This document shows positions 9,550 through 19,244 of a DNA stretch of 64,000 bases, piece by piece. The stretch spans positions 4,154,001 to 4,218,000 of the forward strand of contig NC_015572.1 of the NCBI RefSeq assembly GCF_000214665.1. The letters are read 5' to 3'. Numbering within the stretch: the first letter of the stretch is position 1; every line of letters starts with the position of its first letter. A program made the translations under genes and the position numbers. The stretch is from Methylomonas methanica MC09 (GTDB lineage: Bacteria; Pseudomonadota; Gammaproteobacteria; Methylococcales; Methylomonadaceae). The notes under the pieces were generated by a model, which was given only the letters and a program-made list of their open reading frames with translations, had not been told where the DNA came from and did not search any database.

Positions 9550-11880
9550 CTACAGGGTCAAACGAATACCTATCCAGGCCGCTCGCGGCGCGGCCACGCC
9601 GACGAACCGGCTTTTCTGGTCCCCCGGCAAGCCGACGCCGTCCAACACGTCGCCGGTATTGCCCCAGGTTCCGAAGTTGGCGTAGTCGCGATCGAACAGA
9701 TTATTGACCCGTCCGAACAAAGCGACATGCGGATTAAAGCGATATTCGCTACGTAAATTAAACACCACAAACGCCGGTAATTTATCCGTCAAATTGGCTT
9801 CGTCGCCGCGCAGGTATTGCGAGCTGTTGTAGTTCATATCGAAACCCAGTGTCCATTCCGGCAATAGGTCGTAATCGGTACTGAACTTGAATTGATGCGC
9901 GGGAATTCCCGGAATCTTATCGCCTGCTTGTACCTGAATATTGCCGTTTGCATCCGCCGCCGGATTATTAGGACTTGAGCCCAGAAACGCCGTTTCAAAA
10001 CTGGCATCGATAAAGGTGTAATGGGTCGACCAGCGCCAGCGCTGATAAAAATTACCGGACAAATCCAATTCCACGCCCTGGCGCAACGTGGAACCGACAT
10101 TATCGAAATAACCGACATTGCTACCCACGCCGCCGGTGCTCTTGAAAATAATGTCGTTGTTGTTGATGGCGCGAAACAAGCCCAGATTCCAGTCCATATA
10201 ACCGTCCAGCAAATGGCTGATCCGGCCGCGCAGACCGGTTTCAAAGGTATTGGCCACCACTTGTTTCAAAGGCGGGTCGGATACGAAGGCATTCGGCAGG
10301 CGGCAAGGGTCGTCAGGGTTTGCACAGCTTAACTCCATCGGCGTCGGCACCCGGGACGATTCGCTGTAATTGCCGTAATAGGTCAATTCCGGCATAAAGG
10401 TATAGGTCAAACCGGCGGCCGGGTTAAAGCGGTCGAATGCATGCGAACCGTTCAGGTCGGCACCGAAATGATCACGCAGTTTGATATGGCTTTGGTTATA
10501 GCGCCCGGCCACCGTAATATCCAGTTTGTCGGTCAGGGAATAGGTGTCGGTCAAATACAGACCGTAATGATCGGTTTCGGACGTCAAACGTACATGGGCA
10601 TCTTGCAGAAAAACCCCGCCGACGGCCACACCGCGATCGGACGTTAGCGAGCCCAACTGGGTATCGGCGTGGTATTGCGCATTGCCGTAATCAAAACTGG
10701 CGCCGCCCACCAGATGATTGTGGCGACCGAATATTTCGTGCTCGAACGCGTCCTGCAAAGCAAAACCGAAGGATTGCTGCAAGGTGGTACTGGTATTGAT
10801 AGTGCCGCCTTGCAGAGAATCCAAGGCCTGGACATTGTTGCCGGCCAAATCGATCAAGCCTTCATCGGCCAGTTCGCCATCGGTCTCCTGACACAAAAAT
10901 GCATCATCGGGCGCCACGCATGTACCAAACTCGCTACCATCCCCGTTATAGGTGCTGATTTTATTGCGGCGATAATACATCGTACCGGACAACTGGTTCT
11001 GGCTGTTCAGCCAAGTATCGCCGGCCAGAGACACCAACAGCATGCGGTTACGGGTGATGTCCGGATGAGTAAACACCTGATCACGGCCGAAAGCCAACAT
11101 TTCCTGCGGCAGAGCGCCATTGCCGCGCAAGGTGTTGTCGGTACCGGCAATGCTTAAATCCAGACTGGACTCGACACCTCGCCAGCTCAAGGTCCCAAAA
11201 CCGCGCTTGGCTTCGGTATCGGAATGGTCGCGCCAACCGGCCTCGGAAAAATAATTGCCATCCAGAAAGTAACCCCAGGTACCGTTATTCCAACCGCTGG
11301 TAATCTCCTCGGAATGCCTGTCCCACGAACCGCCTTGAGCTTCAAAACCATGACCGGGTGCGGAAAAACCGGTTTTGGTTTTGATGCCTATGGAGCCGCC
11401 CAGGGCATTTAAACCAAAGGCCGGATTGGAAGCCGGCTGCAAGGCCATGCTTTGAATCGCGCCTTGCGGGATCAAATCCCAATTGATCATGTCGCCGAAC
11501 GGTTCGTTGAAGCGAATACCATTCACATACACCGCCAATCCCTGCGGTAAGCCCATCAAGGGAGAAGCGCTAAAACCGCGGTACTGCACATCGGGCTGTA
11601 GCGGATTATTTTGCGCATCATTGATATTCACACCGCCCAAATAGCGATTCATATAATCCGCCAACGACAGCGCCTGCGCTTCTTGCAATTGCTCGGAGGA
11701 CACGGTTTGCACATGGGCCGGAATTTTTTTGATATCCACGCCACCGAATTGAATCGGCGACACCGCCACCACTTCCACACTTTCCAGCGCTTCATTGTTA
11801 CCGGCAATTTGATCGGCAATCGCCTCGACTAAAGGCATCATCGCAAACCAAGGCAGAAGGCCCATGGCAACTTTATTCAT
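9550..11880 (-). CDS. TonB-dependent outer-membrane receptor
   Basis: An outer-membrane, energy-coupled importer. I take ATG at 11880 as the start: GGGA lies six bases before it, and it begins a signal peptide (MNKVAMGLLPWFAMMPLVEA) that a longer frame from 11919 would bury. The plug domain follows (VQTVSSEQLQEAQALSLADY, then QYRGFSASPLMGLPQGLAVY), and the beta-barrel ends with NNLFDRDYANFGTWGN and a C-terminal RAAWIGIRLTL strand typical of receptors, ending in an aliphatic rather than aromatic residue. The ligand cannot be told from sequence: no siderophore synthesis or TonB/ExbBD genes are next to it. It is transcribed alone, with its own terminator. Confidence 0.9.
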   Translation of the reverse strand: MNKVAMGLLPWFAMMPLVEAIADQIAGNNEALESVEVVAVSPIQFGGVDIKKIPAHVQTVSSEQLQEAQALSLADYMNRYLGGVNINDAQNNPLQPDVQYRGFSASPLMGLPQGLAVYVNGIRFNEPFGDMINWDLIPQGAIQSMALQPASNPAFGLNALGGSIGIKTKTGFSAPGHGFEAQGGSWDRHSEEITSGWNNGTWGYFLDGNYFSEAGWRDHSDTEAKRGFGTLSWRGVESSLDLSIAGTDNTLRGNGALPQEMLAFGRDQVFTHPDITRNRMLLVSLAGDTWLNSQNQLSGTMYYRRNKISTYNGDGSEFGTCVAPDDAFLCQETDGELADEGLIDLAGNNVQALDSLQGGTINTSTTLQQSFGFALQDAFEHEIFGRHNHLVGGASFDYGNAQYHADTQLGSLTSDRGVAVGGVFLQDAHVRLTSETDHYGLYLTDTYSLTDKLDITVAGRYNQSHIKLRDHFGADLNGSHAFDRFNPAAGLTYTFMPELTYYGNYSESSRVPTPMELSCANPDDPCRLPNAFVSDPPLKQVVANTFETGLRGRISHLLDGYMDWNLGLFRAINNNDIIFKSTGGVGSNVGYFDNVGSTLRQGVELDLSGNFYQRWRWSTHYTFIDASFETAFLGSSPNNPAADANGNIQVQAGDKIPGIPAHQFKFSTDYDLLPEWTLGFDMNYNSSQYLRGDEANLTDKLPAFVVFNLRSEYRFNPHVALFGRVNNLFDRDYANFGTWGNTGDVLDGVGLPGDQKSRFVGVAAPRAAWIGIRLTL

Positions 11881-12087
11881 TGTTTTTCCCAAATCATGCT
11901 GTTTTTTAAAACCAAGCATGATAACCAGCCGCTACCGACACCACCACAATCGCCGCCTAAAAAGGAATTTTTCCCACTCTGACGACAACGCATAGTCGGA
12001 AGGCAATATTTAAACCCCGCCTAAAGCCGCGGCAGAGTAAAATAGCGGATTAACACATCGAGAAAGCCCCATTCCCAATCAGGCACC

Positions 12088-13245
12088 ATGACTATTCAAT
12101 ACATCGACCGCCCCGAACAACTGCCCCTTTTATGCGAACACATTCAACAAGAACCCTGGATTGCGCTCGACACCGAATTCCTCCGCGAAAAAACCTATTA
12201 TCCTAAGTTTTGTTTGCTGCAAATTGCCGCGCCCGGCTGGGTTGCCTGCGTCGACCCCTTGGCCATCGACGATCTGTCCCCGCTATTCGACGTGATCTAC
12301 AATCCTGAAATCGTTAAAGTTCTACATTCGTGCCGCCAGGATCTGGAAATTTTTTTCCAAATCACCGGCCGCATACCCGGCCCTATTTTCGACACCCAAA
12401 TAGCGGCGCCCTTGCTGGGTTTTCAGGAAAATCCAGGCTATGCCATGCTGGTTTCCAGTTTTTTGAATATCAATCTCAGCAAAGCCCACACCCGTACCGA
12501 CTGGACGCAACGTCCGTTGAGCGAAGACCAGATTCAATACGCGGCCGACGACGTCATCTATTTGTGCAAGATTTACACGACGATGTGCGAACAACTGGAA
12601 AAACTGGGCCGCCTGGACTGGCTGGAAAGCGACTTTGCGCTGCTGAACAATGCCGAGCTGTACCAACTGTCTCCGGAAAATGCCTGGCTGAAAATCCGCG
12701 GCAAAAACAAGCTCACCGGGCGGCAGCTGTCTATTCTCCAAAGCTTGAGCGAATGGCGGGAACAGACAGCCCAGACCGAAAACAAGCCGCGCAATTGGTT
12801 GTTTCCGGACGATATGCTGCTGGAACTGGCCAAGCTGCAACCCGTCACGTTGGCGGATTTGGGCAAAATCAGAAACATCAACGAGCGTAGCGTCAACCGT
12901 TACGGCAAAACCCTATGCGAGCTAATCGACGTCGCCCGTCAACGCCCACCCAAACCTTTGACCGAGAAAGACAGGGCCGGTAAAAAAACCCAACAGCATG
13001 AAGCTGTTATGGATGTATTGAGTGCCGTCGTGCGTATCCGCGCCGAACAAAACTCGCTTAATCCGGTGATACTGGCTACCCGCAAGGAACTGGAACAACT
13101 GGTTTTTGGCGACCCTGACTGTCCGCTGCTGCACGGCTGGCGTTATAACATGGCGGGACAAGAACTGCAGGGTTTGCTGCAAGGACAATACAGTCTTAGC
13201 CTGACGCCCGATTCGGTGGCGATTACGCCGGTTAGCGCGCAATAA
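12088..13245 (+). CDS. rnd: Ribonuclease D
   Basis: A 385-residue 3'-to-5' exoribonuclease of the DEDD-y family that trims tRNA and other stable RNA 3' ends. The exonuclease motifs are present: ExoI LDTEFLREKTYYPKFCLLQI (D and E), ExoII HSCRQDLEIF and ExoIII QYAADDVIYL. An HRDC domain follows (about 205-290). The length agrees with the family. It is divergent from the TonB-receptor gene and stands alone; the 200-base gap upstream should hold both promoters. Confidence 0.95.
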   Translation: MTIQYIDRPEQLPLLCEHIQQEPWIALDTEFLREKTYYPKFCLLQIAAPGWVACVDPLAIDDLSPLFDVIYNPEIVKVLHSCRQDLEIFFQITGRIPGPIFDTQIAAPLLGFQENPGYAMLVSSFLNINLSKAHTRTDWTQRPLSEDQIQYAADDVIYLCKIYTTMCEQLEKLGRLDWLESDFALLNNAELYQLSPENAWLKIRGKNKLTGRQLSILQSLSEWREQTAQTENKPRNWLFPDDMLLELAKLQPVTLADLGKIRNINERSVNRYGKTLCELIDVARQRPPKPLTEKDRAGKKTQQHEAVMDVLSAVVRIRAEQNSLNPVILATRKELEQLVFGDPDCPLLHGWRYNMAGQELQGLLQGQYSLSLTPDSVAITPVSAQ

Positions 13246-13263
13246 CTGTCTTGGAAAAATTAA

Positions 13264-13290
13264 GGTAGAGACGCGAATCGCGTTTCTACC
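13264..13290. repeat. Palindromic element of 12-bp arms
   Basis: GGTAGAGACGCG at 13264-13275 is repeated inverted as CGCGTTTCTACC at 13279-13290 around a 3-base spacer, with one G-T pair. It lies in the short gap between two convergent genes (rnd and the GGDEF-EAL gene). It has no adjacent T run in either direction. The core resembles GTAGAGACGCG palindromes known as dispersed repeats in several bacterial genomes; only one copy was seen here. Confidence 0.7.
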
Positions 13291-13305
13291 GCACGACTCG
13301 TTTGT

Positions 13306-16300
13306 TTAGCCGTAATGACCTGCAAATTGCACTTCAAAACTCTCTGCCGCCACAGGCTTTGAAAACAGGTATCCCTGTCCGAAATCACAACCGATTGCAG
13401 TTAACAAATCGCATTGCATTTGAGTTTCCACCCCTTCCGCAATGACTTTTAGTCCCAATTTATGCGCCATGACAATAATGGCCTCGCATAACACGAAATC
13501 GCTGGATTCCGGACTCAGATTACGCACGAAGGATTGGTCTATTTTCAAATAATCGATATCGAATTTCTTTAAGTACGACAGCGAAGAATAGCCGGTCCCG
13601 AAATCGTCGATAGCGACCTGGATACCGGCGTCGCGAAAAACCAATAAATGTTCGGCTGTTTTGGCATTGGTTTCCAGTAATAAGCTTTCGGTAATCTCCA
13701 CCACCAAGGACTGCCCCAGCGCATCATGGGTCTGTAGATAACGAATCCAATCGGCTGGATTATGGCGAACATCCAAAAATTGCTTCGGCGATTTATTGAT
13801 ACTGATTTGAAAATCCGGATGCAGTGTTTTCCGCCAATGGCTTACCTGCGCCACAGCCGTGTGGAACACCCAGTCGCCTATTTCGTTAATCAAACCGGAT
13901 TGTTCAGCCACGGGGACAAAGTCGCCCGGACTGACTAAACCGCGTAAAGGATGTCTCCAACGTAACAACGCTTCGGCTTTACGCACACGCTGCGTGGCCA
14001 ATTCCACAATGGGCTGATATACCAGCGTGAACTCCTGTCTGGCCAGAGCGCCGCGCAAATCGTTCACCATTGCCGCCCGTGCATTCAACTCGGCCTGCAT
14101 GGAGGGCGTAAAAAAGCTGTAGCAATTCCTACCTTTGGCTTTGGCCGCGTACATGGCCTGATCGGCATTTCTAAGCAGCTGACTCGACTCCAGGCCGTCG
14201 TCGGGATACAACGTAACACCGATACTGACCGACACATACATTTGTTCGTTCTGTAAAACAAACGGTTGACTTAACTGCTCTACCAGCTTTTTGGCAACGT
14301 GTTCAGGGCTCTCGGTGCTATCCAGTCCGTTCAAGATAATCAGAAACTCATCTCCGCCCAACCGGGCGACCATATCCGACTCTCGCACAGATGAGGTCAG
14401 CCGCCTGGAGACTTGCTGTAACAGTTCATCGCCGATTTCATGCCCCAAAGTATCGTTAACCACGCTAAATCTATCCAGATCGAGCATCAGCAACCCCAGC
14501 CGCTGCTCCGCACGCTGAGCTTGTTTAATATCTTCTCCCAATTGCCTGCCCGCCAGATGCCGGTTAGGTAACCCGGTTAATTGATCGAAGTTGGCTTGTT
14601 GCCACACTTCTTCCTCCGACCGTTTACGCTGGGTAATGTCGGAAAAAAAGGCCACTCGCCGACTCGGTCTGCCTTCATTGTCGAAAATCGTATTGATGAC
14701 AATTTCCACAATATAATGCTCGCCGTTATCGCGGCGATTTTTGATAACGCCCCGCCAATTGCCGGTCGCCTCGATACTTTGCCGCATCGCTTGGTAGAGC
14801 TCGGCATCGTGCTCTTCACCAATCAAAATACTCAGATCTTTATTCAACACATCGTCGCGACTGAAACCCGTTATCGCGGTAAACGCGGCATTCACATTCA
14901 GAACTTTATTTCGGGCATCGACAACCATCATGGCTTCGCTGCTGTTTTCAAATACCGAGGCAGCCAGCTTTAAATTTTCCTCGGCTGCCTTGCGTCGACT
15001 GATATCGCGAGCAAACCCGATCGTACCCAGAACCTCGCCCCGCTTATCGAACAGCGGCGCTTTATAGACTTCAAACCATGTGGCCGGTTTTAATATCTTG
15101 CCGATTTCTTCGGTATTTTTATGCCGTTTGCTCTCCATGATCTCCCTGTCCTCGGCTTGCAAATGCTGCGCAAATCCGGCGGGAAACAGATCGAAATCCG
15201 TTTTGCCGATCACCTCGTCCATATCGAGCTCGTAGGATTCGGCAAACACCTTGCTGACCACTTGATAACGGCTTTGCACGTCTTTAATCCAAATTAAAAA
15301 GGGAAAGTTCGCCATCAGAGCTTGCTGGTAGTTATCCTTTAATTGCAGATCGTCCTGGGTCCGTCTAATTTGTGTGACGTCGGCAAACTGCCAGATGCGG
15401 CCATAGTAGTTCCCCAACCTATCCTTCACAGGCGCGGAATATCGTTCCAGGATGGTACCGTCCCGCAGTTTTATTTCATCGCGGCAGGTAATATCCGGGT
15501 GAGCGTACAGGTAAGTCACTTTCTCCAAAAATTCAGCCGGATTGCTGAGTTGGTTTTTGACAAACTCCACTTGCACGGCGTCATTGGGATGGTTGGCCAC
15601 CTCCGCCGGAATACTCCACAATTCCGCTACCCGTTGATTTTGCAACAGTTTACGTCCATCTTTATCTACCGCCAAAATCCCATCCGGCGAACATTCCAGC
15701 AAGGTTTCCAAAAATGTCGTGCGCCATAACAACTGATCTTCGATGCGCTTACGCATGCTGATGTCTTCATAAGCCCCCACTACGCCGATAATTTGATTCT
15801 CGCTGTTGCGTAGCGGCAGTTTAAAGGTGCTGAGCCAAACGACTTCACCGCTGGGCAAGGTCCTCTGCTCTTCCTCATTCAACCGACTGATGCCGGACTG
15901 CATGATCTGCTGATCGTCCTGCTGGTAAAAAGCCGCCTGCTCCCACCAGTCCAATTCGTGATCGTTTTTGCCTAACAAGTCAGCGACCGAATCCACGCCG
16001 GCATCCAGGGCAAACAATCGATTGCCCCCCATGTAACGCGACTTGGTATCTTTCCAGAACACACGTAACGGCAAGGTTTCCAAAATCGACTGCAATAAAA
16101 TGTTCGAATTGGATAAGGCCCGGCTAGCCCGGGTTTGTTCGGTCATGTCCAATAAAGTAACTAAATGCTCGCCGGAATAAACGCCCTCCAACGGCCCGGC
16201 ACCCACTAAAACATGCTTGATCTCCTCATTTTTGCATTGAATATCCACTTCGAATGGCTGAAAAGGTCGACCGGTTTTTTTGGCCTGCCGCAACCGTTCC

Positions 16301-17406
16301 CGCCATGTTATTTCGACCCATTGCCGGTAATCAGGGTTTGGATAAGCCTTGGGCCACCAATCCGCTAATGAAGGTATATCGGCCTTGGTATAACCGAACG
16401 TAGCGGTAAACGCCGGATTAAGCAGCGTAATATTTTGTTGATCGTCATTTAAGGCGTAAGGGACGGGAGAGGCATCGATTATGGCTTGCAGCCGGTGTTC
16501 GCTGGCGGACAATTTGGCATGGGCTTCGCGCTCATTGTGCAACGTTAACGCCAAGACGGTGCCAATCCAGGAAAACAGCGTTTGGAATAACCAATAGTTC
16601 CATAACCCGGATCTTTCAAAATCGTCCGCAAAATACCCCAAGCCCTTGGCGGCGCCCATTAACGCAGTAACAGCAGTGAACGCGGCCACCAGTTGTACGC
16701 CGTGACGGCCAAAACGCATGGCCCCCCAAAACATCACGGCAAACATCCAGTAGCCATGAGGCTGATCGCCCAGCCTTTCGCCGAATACGCCCAGAAAGAC
16801 CACCAGCGCTATTACCAAACTGACTGTAATGAACGCCAAGGTTTCCGGCAGACGCTTTTTGTTGAACCAATCCGTCGGCCAGAAGCGCCAAATTAAGATA
16901 AAAGGTGTCGTGGAAATAATGCCGAATACGTCCGCCATCCACCAATGAAACATGACGCTCGGTAGAGCCTGACCGGGAAACACCCCCTCCAGCCATAACG
17001 CTCCCGGCCCCATAGCGCCACTAATCAGCGAACAAACCAAACCCGCCCCGGTCAGCCATGCCAGATCGCGAGGTTGCCTTAATTGGAGAGAAAATGTGGA
17101 AATTCGCTTAAGTAACCAAGCGGCCGTTACCGACTCCACGGTATTGCCCAAGGCAATAATCAGACACAACCCGTAGGTATTCTCGACCAGCAAGCCGGCA
17201 ATAAAGGCGCCGACAAACACCCCGGGCCAAAATCGCAGTCCTTTTATCAACAAAACCGCCAATGCCATACCGCCGGGGAACCACACCAGGGTAACGTTGC
17301 CGGTGGCGGAAAAATAATTCAGCACCAATTTTCCCAGCAAAGCATATCCGATCGTTATCAGCAGCATACTGAAAACATCGCGCTTCTGATAGTGTGGAAA
17401 AACCAT
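13306..17406 (-). CDS. MASE1 membrane sensor with PAS repeats, GGDEF and EAL domains
   Basis: A 1366-residue inner-membrane cyclic di-GMP protein. The N-terminus (about 10-300) is a multi-spanning MASE1 domain (for example WFPGGMALAVLLIKGLRFWP). Five or six PAS modules follow (about 310-960). The GGDEF domain has an intact GGDEF at about 1017-1021 preceded by an RxxD I-site (RESD). The EAL domain (about 1120-1360) has EALLRWRHP, EITESLLL, DDFGTGYSS, KIDQSFV, AEGVET and GQGYLF, so all residues usually needed for phosphodiesterase activity appear present. It may be bifunctional or switch with its sensory input. It converges on rnd. Confidence 0.93.
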   Translation of the reverse strand: MVFPHYQKRDVFSMLLITIGYALLGKLVLNYFSATGNVTLVWFPGGMALAVLLIKGLRFWPGVFVGAFIAGLLVENTYGLCLIIALGNTVESVTAAWLLKRISTFSLQLRQPRDLAWLTGAGLVCSLISGAMGPGALWLEGVFPGQALPSVMFHWWMADVFGIISTTPFILIWRFWPTDWFNKKRLPETLAFITVSLVIALVVFLGVFGERLGDQPHGYWMFAVMFWGAMRFGRHGVQLVAAFTAVTALMGAAKGLGYFADDFERSGLWNYWLFQTLFSWIGTVLALTLHNEREAHAKLSASEHRLQAIIDASPVPYALNDDQQNITLLNPAFTATFGYTKADIPSLADWWPKAYPNPDYRQWVEITWRERLRQAKKTGRPFQPFEVDIQCKNEEIKHVLVGAGPLEGVYSGEHLVTLLDMTEQTRASRALSNSNILLQSILETLPLRVFWKDTKSRYMGGNRLFALDAGVDSVADLLGKNDHELDWWEQAAFYQQDDQQIMQSGISRLNEEEQRTLPSGEVVWLSTFKLPLRNSENQIIGVVGAYEDISMRKRIEDQLLWRTTFLETLLECSPDGILAVDKDGRKLLQNQRVAELWSIPAEVANHPNDAVQVEFVKNQLSNPAEFLEKVTYLYAHPDITCRDEIKLRDGTILERYSAPVKDRLGNYYGRIWQFADVTQIRRTQDDLQLKDNYQQALMANFPFLIWIKDVQSRYQVVSKVFAESYELDMDEVIGKTDFDLFPAGFAQHLQAEDREIMESKRHKNTEEIGKILKPATWFEVYKAPLFDKRGEVLGTIGFARDISRRKAAEENLKLAASVFENSSEAMMVVDARNKVLNVNAAFTAITGFSRDDVLNKDLSILIGEEHDAELYQAMRQSIEATGNWRGVIKNRRDNGEHYIVEIVINTIFDNEGRPSRRVAFFSDITQRKRSEEEVWQQANFDQLTGLPNRHLAGRQLGEDIKQAQRAEQRLGLLMLDLDRFSVVNDTLGHEIGDELLQQVSRRLTSSVRESDMVARLGGDEFLIILNGLDSTESPEHVAKKLVEQLSQPFVLQNEQMYVSVSIGVTLYPDDGLESSQLLRNADQAMYAAKAKGRNCYSFFTPSMQAELNARAAMVNDLRGALARQEFTLVYQPIVELATQRVRKAEALLRWRHPLRGLVSPGDFVPVAEQSGLINEIGDWVFHTAVAQVSHWRKTLHPDFQISINKSPKQFLDVRHNPADWIRYLQTHDALGQSLVVEITESLLLETNAKTAEHLLVFRDAGIQVAIDDFGTGYSSLSYLKKFDIDYLKIDQSFVRNLSPESSDFVLCEAIIVMAHKLGLKVIAEGVETQMQCDLLTAIGCDFGQGYLFSKPVAAESFEVQFAGHYG

Positions 17407-17432
17407 ACCGATCGCTCCGGCTTGTTAGGCGA

Positions 17433-18086
17433 TTAAAGCAGCCGCCAGTCAGTCAGCTGAATAGATATATAGGCTTGGTAGGCGGCCATCACTGCCAACA
17501 GGATGAAGATACTCCCACTAATTTTATGCAAAAAATTCAAAGGCATACGCTGCAATACCGTACGACCGGCCCAAACCCCCAATCCCGAAGTAAATGCGAG
17601 CGCTAAAGTAGCCCCCAGCCATACCGCGATAGGAACGGCAGTACTGCTCAAGGCCACGACCGCCAGTTGGGTTTTATCGCCGAATTCCGCCATGGTAATT
17701 AACAGGAAAGTAGTAAAGAAAATACCGTGCCCGCTTTTTTCCTCCACTTCGGCTTCATCCGCATCCTCAGCGTCACTTAATAATGCATGCACGCCAAAAC
17801 CGGCAAATAAAAACGCCACCGCAACCGCCACCAGATAATCGGGCAACCAGCTGGCTATGGCAACCCCAAAAACCACAGCCAGCGTATTCAGCAAGGCAAA
17901 CGCGGCTATCGCGCCCCATACCACCGGAGCGGCACGGTGCCGTGCCGCCAGGGTCATGCACACCAATTGACTTTTGTCGCCTATTTCCGCCGCCGCTATT
18001 AAAGCAAAACTGGTCGCCGAAGTAGTGGCAAGTTGGGAAAAGTTGATATGTTGTAAATCAGTAACAATGCGAGACAAAGCATCCAT
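17433..18086 (-). CDS. GDT1/TMEM165 (UPF0016) family cation transporter
   Basis: A 217-residue inner-membrane protein with two homologous halves, each carrying the family signature: AAEIGDKSQLVCMTLAAR and, in the second half, AEFGDKTQLAVVAL. Six hydrophobic segments are visible with an acidic central loop (DAEDADEAEVEEKSG). Members export Mn2+ or transport Ca2+/H+. I looked upstream for a manganese riboswitch, which often accompanies this family, and did not see one. Its neighbour is a ZIP-family transporter gene on the same strand, suggesting a small metal-homeostasis group. Confidence 0.88.
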   Translation of the reverse strand: MDALSRIVTDLQHINFSQLATTSATSFALIAAAEIGDKSQLVCMTLAARHRAAPVVWGAIAAFALLNTLAVVFGVAIASWLPDYLVAVAVAFLFAGFGVHALLSDAEDADEAEVEEKSGHGIFFTTFLLITMAEFGDKTQLAVVALSSTAVPIAVWLGATLALAFTSGLGVWAGRTVLQRMPLNFLHKISGSIFILLAVMAAYQAYISIQLTDWRLL

Positions 18087-18166
18087 ACGCGAAAGAAGCC
18101 GGTTTACTGACTAAAGATAGTCGTTAATGACAGTTTAGCTGTTATGTTTCGTAGCTAATGCGGGCT

Positions 18167-19096
18167 TCATCCCAACATTTTGTCCAACATCATCATGATG
18201 ATAAAACCGATCATCAAGGAAAAAGTGGCAATACGCGAACGGCCCTTGGAGTGGGTCTCCGGAATAATTTCTTCGCTAATAACAAACAACATGGCTCCGG
18301 CGGCAAAACCCATGGCTATGGGCAACACCGAAGAAAAAACGGTGACCATGGTAATGCCCAATAAACCACCCACTGGCTCAACCAAACCAGTCAAAGTAGC
18401 CAAGCCCACTGCTTTCCACTTGTTATACCCTAATCCAACCAAAGGTAAAGCCACCGCCAAGCCTTCCGGTAAATTTTGCAAGGCTATCGCTATTGCCAAC
18501 ACCACGCCGTTTTTCATATCGCCGGAGCCGAAGCTCACACCAACCGACATGCCTTCCGGAAAGTTATGAATAGTGATGGCAATAATGAACAGGGAAATCT
18601 TTTGTAGCGAATCCAAACTCTCATCCGCCACCGTATCGAAATGCAAGTGCGGCAGTTTTTTGTCGGCAAAATGTAAAAACAACGCACCTATGATCATGCC
18701 GGCGGATACAACCAACAGTCCTTTGCCGGGCCAAACCTGTTCGCCATAATCCATGCCGGGTACCAATAACGAAAACGCTGTAGCCGCCAACATCACACCG
18801 GCCGCGGCGCCCAACATGCTGTTGAACAGGCGACTGGAGATATCTTTAAAAAATAAAGCCGGCAATGCGCCCACTCCGGTTGCCAAACCGGCCAGAATGC
18901 TGGCAAAAAAACCAATCACCACCACTTTATCGAAAATAATATATAGGCTGCCGAACACGACTAACTGGCTCAACAAGAACAACCCGGCAATCACGCCCCA
19001 ACGTTGCAGTGTCGGCAAAGTCATAAGTTTCAAATACTGCGGATGGGCTTGCAGGCGTAGATAGTGTTTTTCAATAAAGCTGTCGATACCGTACAT
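18167..19096 (-). CDS. ZIP family divalent metal transporter
   Basis: An inner-membrane transporter of about 309 residues, probably importing Zn2+ or a related divalent ion. The paired metal-binding helices are clear: HNFPEGMSVGVSFGSGD and ALQNLPEGLAVALPLVGLG. I start at ATG 19096, which has GGGGAG four bases ahead, rather than GTG at 19108 inside that ribosome binding site. It has an extended N-terminus before the first membrane helix, as in the longer GufA-like members. It is followed 80 bases later by the GDT1-family gene on the same strand. The specific ion is not decided by sequence. Confidence 0.88.
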   Translation of the reverse strand: MYGIDSFIEKHYLRLQAHPQYLKLMTLPTLQRWGVIAGLFLLSQLVVFGSLYIIFDKVVVIGFFASILAGLATGVGALPALFFKDISSRLFNSMLGAAAGVMLAATAFSLLVPGMDYGEQVWPGKGLLVVSAGMIIGALFLHFADKKLPHLHFDTVADESLDSLQKISLFIIAITIHNFPEGMSVGVSFGSGDMKNGVVLAIAIALQNLPEGLAVALPLVGLGYNKWKAVGLATLTGLVEPVGGLLGITMVTVFSSVLPIAMGFAAGAMLFVISEEIIPETHSKGRSRIATFSLMIGFIIMMMLDKMLG

Positions 19097-19244
19097 GAGA
19101 CTCCCCACTTATTATTGTTATGGTAAATGGGGATTATACTGAAGACCACATAAAAGGCAGGCGATTTGTTCATACGCAGGCCCGGCCTAGAATGTTGATT
19201 ATTAAATTTTGGCCGAAGCCGAGAGATATCCAGGCGCCTGACGG

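Noticed and set aside
18087..18166. Possible manganese (yybP-ykoY) riboswitch before the GDT1-family gene
   Set aside because: The conserved core expected for this riboswitch was not found in either the leader or the adjoining bases.
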